Program-made: the position numbers and the translations under genes | Notes under the pieces: model-generated | Databases searched by the model: none | Told to the model about the DNA's origin: nothing | The model's input: only the letters and a program-made list of their open reading frames with translations | In this document: positions 1 through 8,074 of the stretch, in pieces | Position numbering within the stretch: the first letter of the stretch is position 1 | Layout of the letters: every line of letters starts with the position of its first letter | Assembly: GCA_905235375.1 (NCBI GenBank) | Contig: CAJOLH010000007.1 | Span: 1-60,893, forward strand | Length of the DNA stretch: 60,893 bases | Origin: an uncultured Bacteroidales bacterium | GTDB taxonomy: Bacteria > Bacteroidota > Bacteroidia > Bacteroidales > UBA3663 | Direction: 5' to 3'

Positions 1-96
1 CACAAGGGCTCCACCTCTTACCATTCCGAACAGAGAAGTTAAACCTTGTAACGCCGATGGTACTGCGAAAGCGGGAGAGTAGGAAGCCGCCACCTT
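1..96 (+). rRNA. rrf: 5S ribosomal RNA, 3' part (5' end outside window)
   Basis: The stretch contains the conserved 5S core CCATTCCGAACAGAGAAGTT, followed by CGCCGATGGTACTGC and GGGAGAGTAGG, in the order expected of bacterial 5S rRNA. Roughly the first 15-20 nt are missing, so the window begins inside the gene. The 3' boundary is approximate. This marks the end of an rRNA operon transcribed on the plus strand, followed directly by a hairpin terminator. Confidence 0.95.
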
Positions 97-102
97 ACAT
101 GA

Positions 103-137
103 GAGACCCGGGTTGCTATAGCTCGGGTCTCTTTTTT
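103..137 (+). terminator. Intrinsic terminator of the rRNA operon
   Basis: GAGACCCG at 103-110 pairs with CGGGTCTC at 124-131 around a short loop, and the stem runs straight into a run of T residues (132-137). It lies a few bases past the 5S rRNA and so closes the rRNA operon. Confidence 0.93.
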
Positions 138-491
138 ATGCCTTTATTGCTTATCTTACTGGTGCTGTTGGTATGGGAATGCGTCAATCTGCATACAGAT
201 TTCCGCCAACATGAATAATTACACATTTTCGATTCCCTATATTAAATAAATAATGTTTATCAATTATGGTTCACTGAATAATAATATTTATTTTAACATT
301 TAATATTTGGATTCTTAACAAAAAGTTCGTATCTTTGCGTGTTAAAACTACAGAACTGAAGTATAAAGACAGCGATTCTCTATGTGTTCTACCTCTCTCA
401 AGAAGGTCTGCCTTTAGCTGTGCAGCACCCAGAGATACCATTGGAATAGTATAGACTTGGACTACATAGATTGACAGATAAATCAATAATT
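138..491 (+). other. Gene-free leader region before the acetyltransferase
   Basis: No ORF in this stretch resembles a protein. It is AT-rich up to about 330. It contains one promoter (306-337) and a long 5' leader of about 150 nt ahead of the ATG at 492. The leader was scanned for an obvious leader peptide or riboswitch core and none was recognised, although a leader this long is unusual for this family of organisms and could regulate the resistance-type gene downstream. Confidence 0.5.
306..337 (+). promoter_or_regulatory. Bacteroidetes sigma-ABfr promoter for the acetyltransferase
   Basis: TTTG at 306-309 (-33 box) and TATCTTTG at 330-337 (-7 box, consensus TAnnTTTG) are separated by 20 nt, the spacing typical of Bacteroidetes housekeeping promoters. 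Transcription would start near 344, giving a leader of about 150 nt. Confidence 0.75.
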
Positions 492-1139
492 ATGGAAATT
501 AAAAACAGACCCAATCCCAATGATGCTTTTCCGAATCCGAAGCTTCCAAGCCTCTGCTTCATCAAGAACGTAGTGAAGAACCCACGTATCATCATCGGCG
601 ATTATACGTACTACGATGATGTTGATGGTGCTGACCAGTTCGAGAAGCATGTCACTCATTTTTACGATTTCATCGGTGACCAACTCATTATCGGCAAATT
701 CTGCGCTATCGCCAAAGGTGTTGAGTTCGTGATGAATGGAGCCAACCATAGGATGGACGGCGTGACAACTTATCCATTTTATGTCATTGGCGGTGACTGG
801 GGCAGTGCCATTGCTCCTGTGAAAGACGAATTGCCACTGAAGGGTGATACCGTAGTGGGCAATGATGTTTGGATAGGCCAACATGTAACAATTATGCCAG
901 GCGTTCATATTGGCGATGGAGTCATTATTGGAGCCAATTCTGTGGTAGCTTCCAATATACCTCCATACGCTGTAGCCGTGGGAAATCCCTGCCGTGTTGT
1001 AAGGAAACGCTTTGACGATGAGTTCATCGCCTATCTGCTGAATCTGAAATGGTGGGATTGGGACATCGAGAAGATTGAGGCTAATTTTGAAGCCTTATCA
1101 AGTGGTGATTTGTCATTAATCAGAAAGGTTATAGAATAG
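492..1139 (+). CDS. Vat/CatB-type xenobiotic O-acetyltransferase
   Basis: A 215-residue left-handed beta-helix acetyltransferase of the xenobiotic (streptogramin A / chloramphenicol, type B) family, which uses acetyl-CoA to acetylate a hydroxyl group of the drug. The family hallmarks are clear: IGDYTYYDD near residue 36, IIGKFCAIA near 66, and the catalytic-histidine loop MNGANHRMDG with His86. Imperfect hexapeptide repeats follow (VVGNDVWIG, IGDGVIIGANSVV), and the C-terminus ends in a helical tail. The ATG at 492 was chosen over an in-frame TTG at 471 because MEIKNRP matches where family members begin. Full length, no damage. Drug specificity cannot be read from sequence; Vat-like relatives exist whose substrate is unknown, so resistance is an inference. 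Confidence 0.88.
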   Translation: MEIKNRPNPNDAFPNPKLPSLCFIKNVVKNPRIIIGDYTYYDDVDGADQFEKHVTHFYDFIGDQLIIGKFCAIAKGVEFVMNGANHRMDGVTTYPFYVIGGDWGSAIAPVKDELPLKGDTVVGNDVWIGQHVTIMPGVHIGDGVIIGANSVVASNIPPYAVAVGNPCRVVRKRFDDEFIAYLLNLKWWDWDIEKIEANFEALSSGDLSLIRKVIE

Positions 1140-1149
1140 TTTTATATTT

Positions 1150-1665
1150 ATGGTCATACTGATTACAGGAGCATCGCATATGGGCAAGACACTTCTTGCA
1201 CAGCGGATGCTTGAAAAGTACAAGTATCCGTATCTTTCTATAGATCATTTGAAAATGGGATTGATTCGAAGTGGCAATTCAGCCCTTACTTCTGAAGATG
1301 ATGAAGCTCTTACGGATTATCTTTGGCCTATTCTGCGTAAGATGGTGAAGACAGCCATCGAAAACCAACAGAACCTTATAGTAGAAGGGTGTTACATAAC
1401 ATCAGATTGGCGCAAAGACTTCAGTGAGCAATATTTGCAGTCAATAAGGTTTATTTGCCTTGCAATGTCGGATGCTTATATCGAAGCACATTTCGATGAG
1501 ATAAAGAATCACGCTTCCGCCATAGAAACGAGGTTGTACGACACAGACAATACAATAGAATCCCTGAAGTTCGACAATCATTATTACATGGATGCTTTTA
1601 CTCGAAGTGGTGAGCAGATTACGGTAATTGACAAAGATTTTTGGGAGACTTTAAACGATCTGTAA
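1150..1665 (+). CDS. P-loop NTPase, small-molecule kinase-like
   Basis: A 171-residue protein starting with a beta-strand and a Walker A loop, GASHMGKT at residues 7-14. The family of AAA/adenylate-kinase-like P-loop proteins includes many small-molecule kinases. The following DHLKMGLIRSG resembles the lid and substrate region of 2-phosphoglycerate-kinase-like and nucleotide-kinase-like proteins, and LIVEGCYI near residue 77 could supply the acidic residue of a Walker B element. It begins 11 nt after the acetyltransferase stop and is probably co-transcribed with it. Small P-loop kinases next to acetyltransferases sometimes modify antibiotics or nucleotides, but nothing here fixes the substrate. 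Confidence 0.7.
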   Translation: MVILITGASHMGKTLLAQRMLEKYKYPYLSIDHLKMGLIRSGNSALTSEDDEALTDYLWPILRKMVKTAIENQQNLIVEGCYITSDWRKDFSEQYLQSIRFICLAMSDAYIEAHFDEIKNHASAIETRLYDTDNTIESLKFDNHYYMDAFTRSGEQITVIDKDFWETLNDL

Positions 1666-1744
1666 TTTGTTTGCAAAGGCAGAAGAAAATGCTAGGTTAG
1701 TAGGAGCGATTATTAAGAAAATTTTGAGTAAAAATGGATTATAA

Positions 1745-2284
1745 ATGGAATCGATTATTAATTTTGAAGAACAAATCAAAAAGGATCTGCATCAGTATCT
1801 GCTAAGTATGCAGGAGATGGACGAACGTTTGCCGCAATGTCCCGATGTAGAAGAGAAGTGGGAAAAGATTGCCCAGGCATATATTCCCGATGGTATTCGT
1901 GAGTTTAATAACTATCCAACGGCTTCGCTGGGTTGGATGATGTATATCGGTATGGCTCTTGCCAAATACTGGGACGAAGAGTGGGGAATCTACTCGAAGA
2001 TAGAGAATCTTTATGCCTATATGCGTGACAAGCGAGGCTATGACAATATGGACGAATACATTCGCGAAGATGTCCTTTTGCTCAAAGGTGATGTTTACAC
2101 TTCGACAGAAAAAATTGTAGGTGAATGTGCTTCACGCGTCTATAACGCCTTGTTGCACCAACGCATCGAAGCTGGCACGAAGGAAGCCTTCAACGCCTAC
2201 GTCGCCTGTCTCCATCAACTCTATCTGATGGGTACCGCAGTACAACTTAAACGGATGGGCTATCACATGACGGCAATAAATTAA
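1745..2284 (+). CDS. Conserved hypothetical protein, helical, ~179 aa
   Basis: I do not recognise a named family. The protein is predicted to be soluble and mostly helical, with no signal peptide. An aromatic, glycine-containing centre (GWMMYIGMALAKYWDEEW, about residues 60-77) is followed by a charged segment and a C-terminal helix. Codon use and composition look like a real gene. It lies 79 nt after the P-loop gene and 36 nt before the DUF1294 gene, all on the plus strand, so it may be part of one transcript. No catalytic motif was seen. Confidence 0.65.
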   Translation: MESIINFEEQIKKDLHQYLLSMQEMDERLPQCPDVEEKWEKIAQAYIPDGIREFNNYPTASLGWMMYIGMALAKYWDEEWGIYSKIENLYAYMRDKRGYDNMDEYIREDVLLLKGDVYTSTEKIVGECASRVYNALLHQRIEAGTKEAFNAYVACLHQLYLMGTAVQLKRMGYHMTAIN

Positions 2285-2320
2285 GCTGAAAAGATTCTTT
2301 AGCAAATATCTTTTTTGAAA

Positions 2321-2590
2321 ATGTTGTCGTCAATTCTTCTGATCTACCTCGTTGTCATCAACGTGGTCACTTTCTTTCTCTATGGCATTGACAAATGGAA
2401 AGCGAAACGTGCCAAGTGGCGCATTCCCGAATCAACACTTTTGGGTATGGCCGCACTTGGTGGCAGCATCGGTGCATGGTTGGGCATGAACACTTGGCAT
2501 CACAAGACCCTGCACAAGAAATTCAAGTATGGCATCCCTCTAATTATGAGCGTTCAAATAGCATTATTGATATGGCTAATATGCAAATGA
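2321..2590 (+). CDS. DUF1294 family small membrane protein
   Basis: An 89-residue membrane protein with the DUF1294 signature: a first transmembrane helix, then YGIDKWKAKRAKWRIPE, then the glycine-rich LGGSIGAWLGM helix and a HHKTLHKKF loop, ending in a third hydrophobic helix. The family is widespread and of unknown function. The ATG at 2321 is preferred over a TTG at 2315 in the same frame. The stop codon overlaps the start of the downstream methyltransferase (ATGA at 2587-2590), so translation of the two is probably coupled. Confidence 0.88.
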   Translation: MLSSILLIYLVVINVVTFFLYGIDKWKAKRAKWRIPESTLLGMAALGGSIGAWLGMNTWHHKTLHKKFKYGIPLIMSVQIALLIWLICK

Positions 2591-3324
2591 AAAACCTCAG
2601 GACTACCGAAGAAAACAGTCGTAAACACGACCCGATTGGCAGAGCCATTAGCGACTACTTCACCACAGGTAAAGCCGCCAAGTTACGCGTGTTCTCTCCG
2701 ATGTTCGAAGAGGACGAAATACCTGTGCCTACACTTTTCCGCACCTTTGAGGAAATGCCCGAAACGGAACGCAAGGCCCTCGATTTGGCAAAAGGAAGGA
2801 CGCTTGACGTTGGTGCAGGATCGGGGTGTCATTCTCTTGTGCTTCAGCAATGTGGCATCGATGTGACTGCCATCGACATTTCCCATCTTTCTGTCCTGAC
2901 TATGCGGCAGCGCGGAGTGAAGAAAGTTCTTGAACAGGACTTCTTCACGCTCACGGGACAGTTCGACACCATCCTTATGCTGATGAACGGCATCGGCATT
3001 GTCGGCACCTTGGAACGTCTGCCAGCATTCTTCAAGCACCTCGACAATATACTTGCTCCCGGTGGTCAACTTCTTTGTGATTCTTCGGACATCAGTTATG
3101 TGTACGAAAACGAAGAAGGTGTCATCGAGTACCCCTTAGACGTGGCCTACTTTGGCGAATTACGTTATATGATGCGCTACAAGGATTCCATTGGCGAACC
3201 CTTCTCTTGGCTCTATATCGATGCAAATACGCTGAAACGAATCGCCGAAGAAAATGGCTATTCAGTCGAAGTGATTACCGAAGGCGAGCACTATGACTAT
3301 TTAGCTAAAATAACAAAACAATAA
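2587..3324 (+). CDS. Class I SAM-dependent methyltransferase
   Basis: A 245-residue Rossmann-fold methyltransferase. Motif I is LDVGAGSG at residues 73-80, followed by an acidic strand end in VTAIDIS, a motif IV-like region around FDTILMLMNGIG, and the APGGQLLCDSSD strand. The C-terminal part ends in the antiparallel strands usual for this fold. The ATG at 2587 overlaps the DUF1294 stop in an ATGA junction. Longer reading-frame extensions upstream run inside the DUF1294 gene in another frame and are not used. The substrate is unknown; the family covers small molecules, lipids and proteins. Confidence 0.85.
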   Translation: MKNLRTTEENSRKHDPIGRAISDYFTTGKAAKLRVFSPMFEEDEIPVPTLFRTFEEMPETERKALDLAKGRTLDVGAGSGCHSLVLQQCGIDVTAIDISHLSVLTMRQRGVKKVLEQDFFTLTGQFDTILMLMNGIGIVGTLERLPAFFKHLDNILAPGGQLLCDSSDISYVYENEEGVIEYPLDVAYFGELRYMMRYKDSIGEPFSWLYIDANTLKRIAEENGYSVEVITEGEHYDYLAKITKQ

Positions 3325-3387
3325 GTTTGTAAGTAACTATTCAGAATTAATATACATATTTTCGTTAACACGAATTATCGCGAATGT

Positions 3388-4083
3388 TCATGATTGACTA
3401 AATTGATTGATAACCCAGACGAAGCCCTTGGCAGTCCGTTCGTCGGAATGTTGGAAATGATTGCCGGGATTCCATTCAAGGATGTTGCTGATGCTTTGCT
3501 CGGTCAAAAGTTCTTGTTGTTTGCGGATGCAGAAGCCAACGTGAGCCATCACAGGATTCTTGGCCTTTTCCTCCTTATCCCCGAGGCTGAGATAAACAGC
3601 GGAAGTCGAAGGAGTGTGAGTCTCGGCATACGCAATCCATAGAGGATACCAGACGGAAGGCGAAACGGCGGCAATGCCATCAAATCGTGAGGACTGATAA
3701 CTTGCCCATAAGGCAAAGAGGCCAGCCAATGAATATCCACCCAGCAGACATCGCATCGTGGCCTTCTCATAGAGTTGACGCTGCTCAAGGTCGGGAATCA
3801 GCAGTTCTTCAACAAATGCAAGCGTCTCAACTGCTTTGTCGCCAAAAGGAATCTTGCCAAAGACAGCGGGAGCAGCCCAAGGCGTCAGTTCGCTCTGCCA
3901 ATCCTTGATTTCAAAGGCAACAAGTGAAAATGGCATTTTGGTCAAAGTCTGTATCGTTTCGACCTCCGTGTCGAGCACCTCCAGGTCGTGTTCGTCAATG
4001 GGTTGAACGAGCAGGTATTCTGGCATTTCTGTCCGATAGATGGTGCAGGCTCTATCCGCAATGCGAAAGGTTTCTTTATTCAT
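3388..4083 (-). CDS. Alpha/beta-hydrolase, esterase D / enterochelin-esterase-like
   Basis: A 231-residue alpha/beta-hydrolase. The nucleophile elbow is GGYSLAG with Ser118, followed by a helix; SPSVWYPLW near residue 141 is typical of the esterase D/IroE-like group. The catalytic histidine is probably His209 in GNHFQHS, and the acid is likely Asp169 or Glu171 in LGDKEE. No signal peptide, so cytoplasmic. It is convergent with the methyltransferase (63 nt between stops) and divergent from the outer-membrane gene. It may hydrolyse small esters; the natural substrate is not evident. Confidence 0.82.
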   Translation of the reverse strand: MNKETFRIADRACTIYRTEMPEYLLVQPIDEHDLEVLDTEVETIQTLTKMPFSLVAFEIKDWQSELTPWAAPAVFGKIPFGDKAVETLAFVEELLIPDLEQRQLYEKATMRCLLGGYSLAGLFALWASYQSSRFDGIAAVSPSVWYPLWIAYAETHTPSTSAVYLSLGDKEEKAKNPVMAHVGFCIRKQQELLTEQSISNILEWNPGNHFQHSDERTAKGFVWVINQFSQS

Positions 4084-4137
4084 GTTTTCGTCTTTCTTTC
4101 ATGTTAGAAATTACACCTGTAGTCGAAAAGTTCGCTG

Positions 4138-4145
4138 CAAATATA
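4138..4145 (-). promoter_or_regulatory. -7 box for the esterase gene
   Basis: On the minus strand this reads TATATTTG, matching TAnnTTTG, and it lies about 55 nt upstream of the esterase ATG. A -33 TTTG at the right spacing is not obvious, so only the -7 half is called. Confidence 0.45.
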
Positions 4146-4206
4146 CGTATTTTTTCAGTAATAATGTTATGCAATACTCGATATTTTTGCATTTTTCCGA
4201 AAATCC

Positions 4207-4238
4207 TTTGTTTATATATAAAATAATGTGTATCTTTG
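4207..4238 (+). promoter_or_regulatory. Promoter for the outer-membrane barrel gene
   Basis: TTTG at 4207-4210 and TATCTTTG at 4231-4238 are separated by 20 nt. Transcription would start near 4245, giving a 30-nt leader before the ATG at 4275. Confidence 0.78.
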
Positions 4239-4274
4239 CGGCGTAAAAAACTTCTAAATAAATACTTTATAATT

Positions 4275-4985
4275 ATGAAAAAGATCTTTATTATGGCTTT
4301 CATTGCCTTTGCTATGAATGCTAATGCACAGGAATCAAACAACATCGATGCCCCTGAAACCAACAACGAAGACACCTACTCCTACAAAGTTTCCGAAGAT
4401 GAAGATGACTGGTCTATGCACGGAATGATCGGTGTCAACATCCCCACAAACGTACCTGATGACTTCGATTTCGCCCCATTCCGCTCGTGGGAGTTTGATC
4501 TTACTTTAGCCCAGTATAACTATAGGCCCAACAACAAGAAGACCACCCTTTCGGCTGGTTTCGGATTCGGCTTTCGCTTCTATACCCTCAGCGGACACGA
4601 CAATATGCTCTACAAGGACAATGGCGTTATCAAGGTTACTGAACGTGAAGGTGAGATGTCTGATCTTAAGGCGCGCATCAACACGCTCAACTTCAACATC
4701 CCCTTGCTCGTGCAGCAGCGCTTTGCCAAAAACTTTGCTGTTTCTTTGGGTGCAATGGTCAATTGGAACTTCTGGAATCGCATAAACAACGACTACGAGA
4801 TAGGTGACGAAGAGTATAACATCAGCACTAAGGACATCGGTTTCCGTCCTGTCACCGTCGATGTACTGGGCATCCTGCATTTCGCAGATGACTTCGGCGT
4901 TTATGTCAAGTATTCGCCTATGAGCGCGTTCAAGAAGGATCGTGGTCCCGAGTTCAATGCGCTCACCATTGGCATCTACCTCTAA
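4275..4985 (+). CDS. Outer-membrane beta-barrel protein (porin-like, OMP_b-brl)
   Basis: A 236-residue exported protein. A cleavable signal peptide (MKKIFIMAFIAFAMNANA, cleavage after Ala18) precedes an acidic, asparagine-rich linker. Alternating hydrophobic and polar strands rich in aromatic residues follow, for example GFGFGFRFYT and FAVSLGAMVNWNFWN, and the protein ends IGIYL in a terminal barrel strand. These are features of the small Bacteroidetes outer-membrane barrel families. The ATG at 4275 is chosen because it starts the signal peptide; a TTG at 4236 falls inside the promoter. Transcribed alone from its own promoter. Function beyond being a surface barrel is unknown. Confidence 0.8.
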   Translation: MKKIFIMAFIAFAMNANAQESNNIDAPETNNEDTYSYKVSEDEDDWSMHGMIGVNIPTNVPDDFDFAPFRSWEFDLTLAQYNYRPNNKKTTLSAGFGFGFRFYTLSGHDNMLYKDNGVIKVTEREGEMSDLKARINTLNFNIPLLVQQRFAKNFAVSLGAMVNWNFWNRINNDYEIGDEEYNISTKDIGFRPVTVDVLGILHFADDFGVYVKYSPMSAFKKDRGPEFNALTIGIYL

Positions 4986-5070
4986 TCGAAAGGCTGTTAT
5001 ATAATTTTTTACTGATTTTTCATTTCTACAAATGTCCGCATTGCGGAAGTACACATACATAAAGACAAAT

Positions 5071-5456
5071 ATGAAATGGGTTGATTACATTTTTATCGTT
5101 TGTATCTTCATTTCGTCAAGAAAGATGTTCCTCCCGTGTTTGGGGCAAGTGCTGTCTTCGCATTTAACATTTGCTCGTTTACGTTTGTTATTTGGGTACC
5201 TTTGCTTCGCTATTTTTTCCCAAATATAGGAAATATGGCATATCATACCCCTATGGTCATAATTACATTTCTTGTATGGTTATGATATAGAAAAAGAATA
5301 ACAACGATTTTGGATGAATATAAAAAGACAGAATTCAAATCCAATATTCTAGTTTTAGTCATAATAATAATGACGGGAATAAACGTAGTCATTGGTGCTA
5401 TTATCAACATTTACGTTTGGAATTATTTGGAAAGTAAAGGCATATTCCTTCAATAA
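5071..5456 (+). pseudogene. Decayed small membrane-protein gene (frameshift plus internal stop)
   Basis: Three fragments form one protein-like sequence in order. An ATG at 5071 opens MKWVDYIFIV. A shift of frame near 5100 continues with LHFVKKDVPPVFGASAVF and a hydrophobic segment to a TGA at 5283-5285. The same frame then resumes as YRKRITTILDEYKK and a second hydrophobic segment, ending at TAA 5454-5456. Repairing one frameshift and one stop (TGA for TGG would restore it) gives about 128 residues with two or more membrane helices and a basic loop. I recall similar small Bacteroidetes membrane proteins with a YIYYRLY-like start, but no family name is certain. Sequencing error could explain one lesion, less easily both. 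Confidence 0.62.
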
Positions 5457-5685
5457 TATTAGTTATTGCTCTGCAATTACTTGACAGTTTTCCATATCAA
5501 AACATATAACAGTCACTCCTTTCTCGCTCTATCCGCTTAAACCGAAGGCGCGGCATCGTATGGTGCTGCGTCTTCATGATTTAAATAAAATGCTTCAAAA
5601 GAATCGATAAGAGCGAAAAAGCGTAGTGAAGAATATTCTTCGTCGGAAAGACGGTAATCGTTACATATTTTCGATCTTCTACGTC
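5457..5685. other. Intergenic stretch left of the repeat array
   Basis: No plus-strand gene. On the minus strand 5537-5697 reads as about 50 codons of protein-like, acidic sequence (for example YRLSDEEYSSLRFF and FYLNHEDAAPYD) ending in TAA at 5537, but the frame has no start codon before it enters the tandem repeat. It may be the tail of a gene whose 5' part has been replaced by the repeat array, or chance. Confidence 0.35.
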
Positions 5686-6109
5686 TTATAACATCCTGAT
5701 GCGCAACAGAGTGCTTGCGCGATTGGATAGCGCATCGTGACGTGCGACAGAGTGCTTGCTTCGGTTGGATAAAGCATCTTGACGCGCGACAGAGTGCTTG
5801 CTCCGGTTGGATAAAGCATCTTGACGTGCGACAGAGTGCTTGCTTCGGTTGGATAGCGCATCTTAACGCGCGACAGAGTGCTTGCGCGATTGGATAGCGC
5901 ATCGTGACAGGCGACAGAGTGCTTGCTCCGGTTGGATAAAGCATCTTGACGCGTGACAGAGTGCTTGCTTCGGTTGGATAGCGCATCGTGACGGGCGACA
6001 GAGTGCTTGCTTCGATTGGATAGCGCATCGTGACGTGCGACAGAGTGCTTGCGCGGTTGGATTGAGTACTCTGACGGACGACAGAATGCTTGATGCGATT
6101 TGATGGAGA
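5686..6109. repeat. 42-bp tandem repeat array (minisatellite), about ten units
   Basis: Units start with ACAGAGTGCTTGC at 5706, 5747, 5789, 5831, 5873, 5914, 5956, 5998, 6040 and (as ACAGAATGCTTGA) 6081. Seven steps of exactly 42 bp are seen among the first nine intervals except three of 41 bp or equivalent, where GCGAT replaces TTCGGT. The middle of each unit alternates between GCGCATCGTGACG and AAGCATCTTGACG types. The outer units are the most degenerate, as in arrays that expand from the centre. Because 41-bp units break the frame, the long ORFs read through the array are not convincing genes. The array ends about 120 bp before the symporter promoter. Confidence 0.95.
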
Positions 6110-6226
6110 ATACTAATTGGAAATATGGTTCAAAATGATGTTTATTTGTGAAAAATGTCGAATAAAATGTAAAATATGATTCAAACACTTCGAGAAACAA
6201 CAAATATTGCACGAAATGAACAAATT

Positions 6227-6260
6227 TTTTCGGTAATATGAAAAATAATAAGTATCTTTG
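6227..6260 (+). promoter_or_regulatory. Promoter for the first Na/Pi symporter gene
   Basis: TATCTTTG at 6253-6260 is a perfect -7 box. The -33 region is a T-run at 6225-6230 rather than a clean TTTG, so this half is weaker. The ATG lies at 6294, about 27 nt beyond the predicted start. Confidence 0.65.
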
Positions 6261-6293
6261 CAGCGTTAAGAAATAACCAAACAGTAAAACATA

Positions 6294-8042
6294 ATGTCTA
6301 TCTGGATTATCCTTAAGCTCCTTGGTTCGCTTGCGCTGCTGATGTTCGGTATGAAGACCATGAGCGATGCCCTGCAGAAGATGGCGGGTCCTCAACTTCG
6401 CCATGTACTTGGAGCCATGACCACCAACCGATTTACGGGAATGTTGACGGGTATGGTTGTTACAGCCTCCGTCCAGTCATCAACAGCGACAACCGTCATG
6501 ACGGTATCGTTCGTGAACGCTGGTTTGCTCACCTTGGCTCAAGCTATCTCGGTCATCATGGGTGCCAACATTGGTACCACGTTGACTGCCTGGATCATGT
6601 CGGCAGGTATGTCGTTCGACATCACGTCGGTCGTTTATCCTGCATTCTTCCTCGGAATCATCCTTATCTATCAGAAGAAATATCGCTACTTTGGTGATTT
6701 CCTTTTTGGTCTGTCGTTCCTGCTCTTGGGCTTGGGCACGTTGCGTATGACGGGAACAGAGATGAACCTTGGAGAGAATGAGGCGCTGTTGAACTTCTTT
6801 GCCTCGTTCGATCCGACCTCGTTCCTCACCACCCTTGTCTTCCTGTTGCTGGGCGGTATTCTTACGTTCTGCGTACAGTCGAGTGCAGCGGTGATGGCTA
6901 TCACGATGATTCTCTGTTCGAGTGGTGCACTGCCAATTTATCAGGGTATCGCGCTGGTGCTGGGTGAGAACATTGGTACGACCATCACTTCGAACCTTGC
7001 CGCCCTTTCGGCCAACACCCAGGCACGTCGTGCTGCCTTCGCCCACATGTTCTTTAATGTGTTTGGCGTAATCTGGATACTATTAGTATTCCGTCCGTTC
7101 ATCGACATGGTATGCGGTTGGGTAGGTTATGACGTGCACATGAGCAAGGATGCTGTTGATTCCGCTACGTTTATGGCCAATGCTGCCAAGCTGAGCTTTG
7201 TGCTGGCTGCTTTCCATACCACGTTCAACGTGACCAACACGTTCATCCTCATTTGGTTCATTAAGCAAATTGAGCAGTTTGTATGCTGGGTTATCAAGCC
7301 GAAACGCGTCGATGAGGAGGAGGACTTCAAGCTGCATTTCATCACTGCCGGTTTCATGCGTACGCCAGAACTTTCGGTCCTTGAAGCACAGAAGGAGATT
7401 TCGTCATTCACGGAACGTATGCAGCGTATGTTTGGCATGGTGAAGGATCTGCTTTACTTGTCGTCGAGTGCGCTGAACAATGATAAGAACCGAGAGGCCA
7501 ATCTGAACAAACTCTATTCTCGCATCGAGAAGTACGAAAGCATAAGTGACAATATGGAGTTGGAAATCGGCCAGTATCTCGAGCAAGTGAGCTATGCACA
7601 TCTTAGCGACGAGACGAAGGGCAAGATTCGTGCAATGCTTCGCGAAGTGAGTGAGCTGGAGAGTATCGGTGACTCATGCTACAACCTGGCACGCACCATC
7701 AACCGCAAGTTCTCCAACAAGCAGGAGCACTTCACCGAGAAGCAGTACGAGCGCCTTTATCAGATGATTTCGCTCACCGAACAAGCTCTCAACAACATGA
7801 ACCAGCTGATGTCCGGTCGCAAGGAGGATTACGATGTCAACCTGACGTTTGACCTTGAGAATGAGATCAACAACTTCCGCAACCAGCTGAAGGCTCAGAA
7901 CATCAACGATGTGAACAACCATGAGTACTCCTACGCCGAAGGTACGACCTACATCGACCTCATCAATGAGTGCGAGAAGCTGGGCGACTATGTGGTGAAT
8001 GTTGTCGAGGCTCGTACGGGTATCCGTCAGCGCGATCTTTAA
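6294..8042 (+). CDS. Na+/phosphate cotransporter with C-terminal PhoU-like domain (NptA/YjbB type)
   Basis: A 582-residue inner-membrane protein. The N-terminal half contains the two inverted Na/Pi-cotransporter repeats with their QSS signatures, QSSTATTVMT near residue 62 and QSSAAVMA near 195, each followed by a GANIGTT or GENIGTT motif. After about residue 350 the protein becomes a soluble, helical PhoU-like domain (for example ESIGDSCYNLAR). Family members move phosphate with sodium, and the PhoU part is thought to gate or sense phosphate. Monocistronic with its own promoter; convergent with dnaG. A second paralogue (560 aa) lies at 20938-22620 on the other strand. Confidence 0.92.
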   Translation: MSIWIILKLLGSLALLMFGMKTMSDALQKMAGPQLRHVLGAMTTNRFTGMLTGMVVTASVQSSTATTVMTVSFVNAGLLTLAQAISVIMGANIGTTLTAWIMSAGMSFDITSVVYPAFFLGIILIYQKKYRYFGDFLFGLSFLLLGLGTLRMTGTEMNLGENEALLNFFASFDPTSFLTTLVFLLLGGILTFCVQSSAAVMAITMILCSSGALPIYQGIALVLGENIGTTITSNLAALSANTQARRAAFAHMFFNVFGVIWILLVFRPFIDMVCGWVGYDVHMSKDAVDSATFMANAAKLSFVLAAFHTTFNVTNTFILIWFIKQIEQFVCWVIKPKRVDEEEDFKLHFITAGFMRTPELSVLEAQKEISSFTERMQRMFGMVKDLLYLSSSALNNDKNREANLNKLYSRIEKYESISDNMELEIGQYLEQVSYAHLSDETKGKIRAMLREVSELESIGDSCYNLARTINRKFSNKQEHFTEKQYERLYQMISLTEQALNNMNQLMSGRKEDYDVNLTFDLENEINNFRNQLKAQNINDVNNHEYSYAEGTTYIDLINECEKLGDYVVNVVEARTGIRQRDL

Positions 8043-8074
8043 TCTATCGGAAGAACGAGAATCCGTCAATATCA

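Noticed and set aside
2395..2586. N-terminal extension of the methyltransferase
   Set aside because: It lies within the DUF1294 gene in another frame; the ATGA junction at 2587 gives the natural start.
5686..6109. CRISPR array
   Set aside because: Units are contiguous and similar over their full 42 bp; there are no unique spacers, and no cas genes are near.
5537..6404. Two long minus-strand ORFs through the tandem array (5537-6028 and 5679-6404)
   Set aside because: They are products of a near 42-bp period. The 41-bp units shift the frame, one ORF begins inside the array, and the other begins inside the symporter gene and crosses its promoter.
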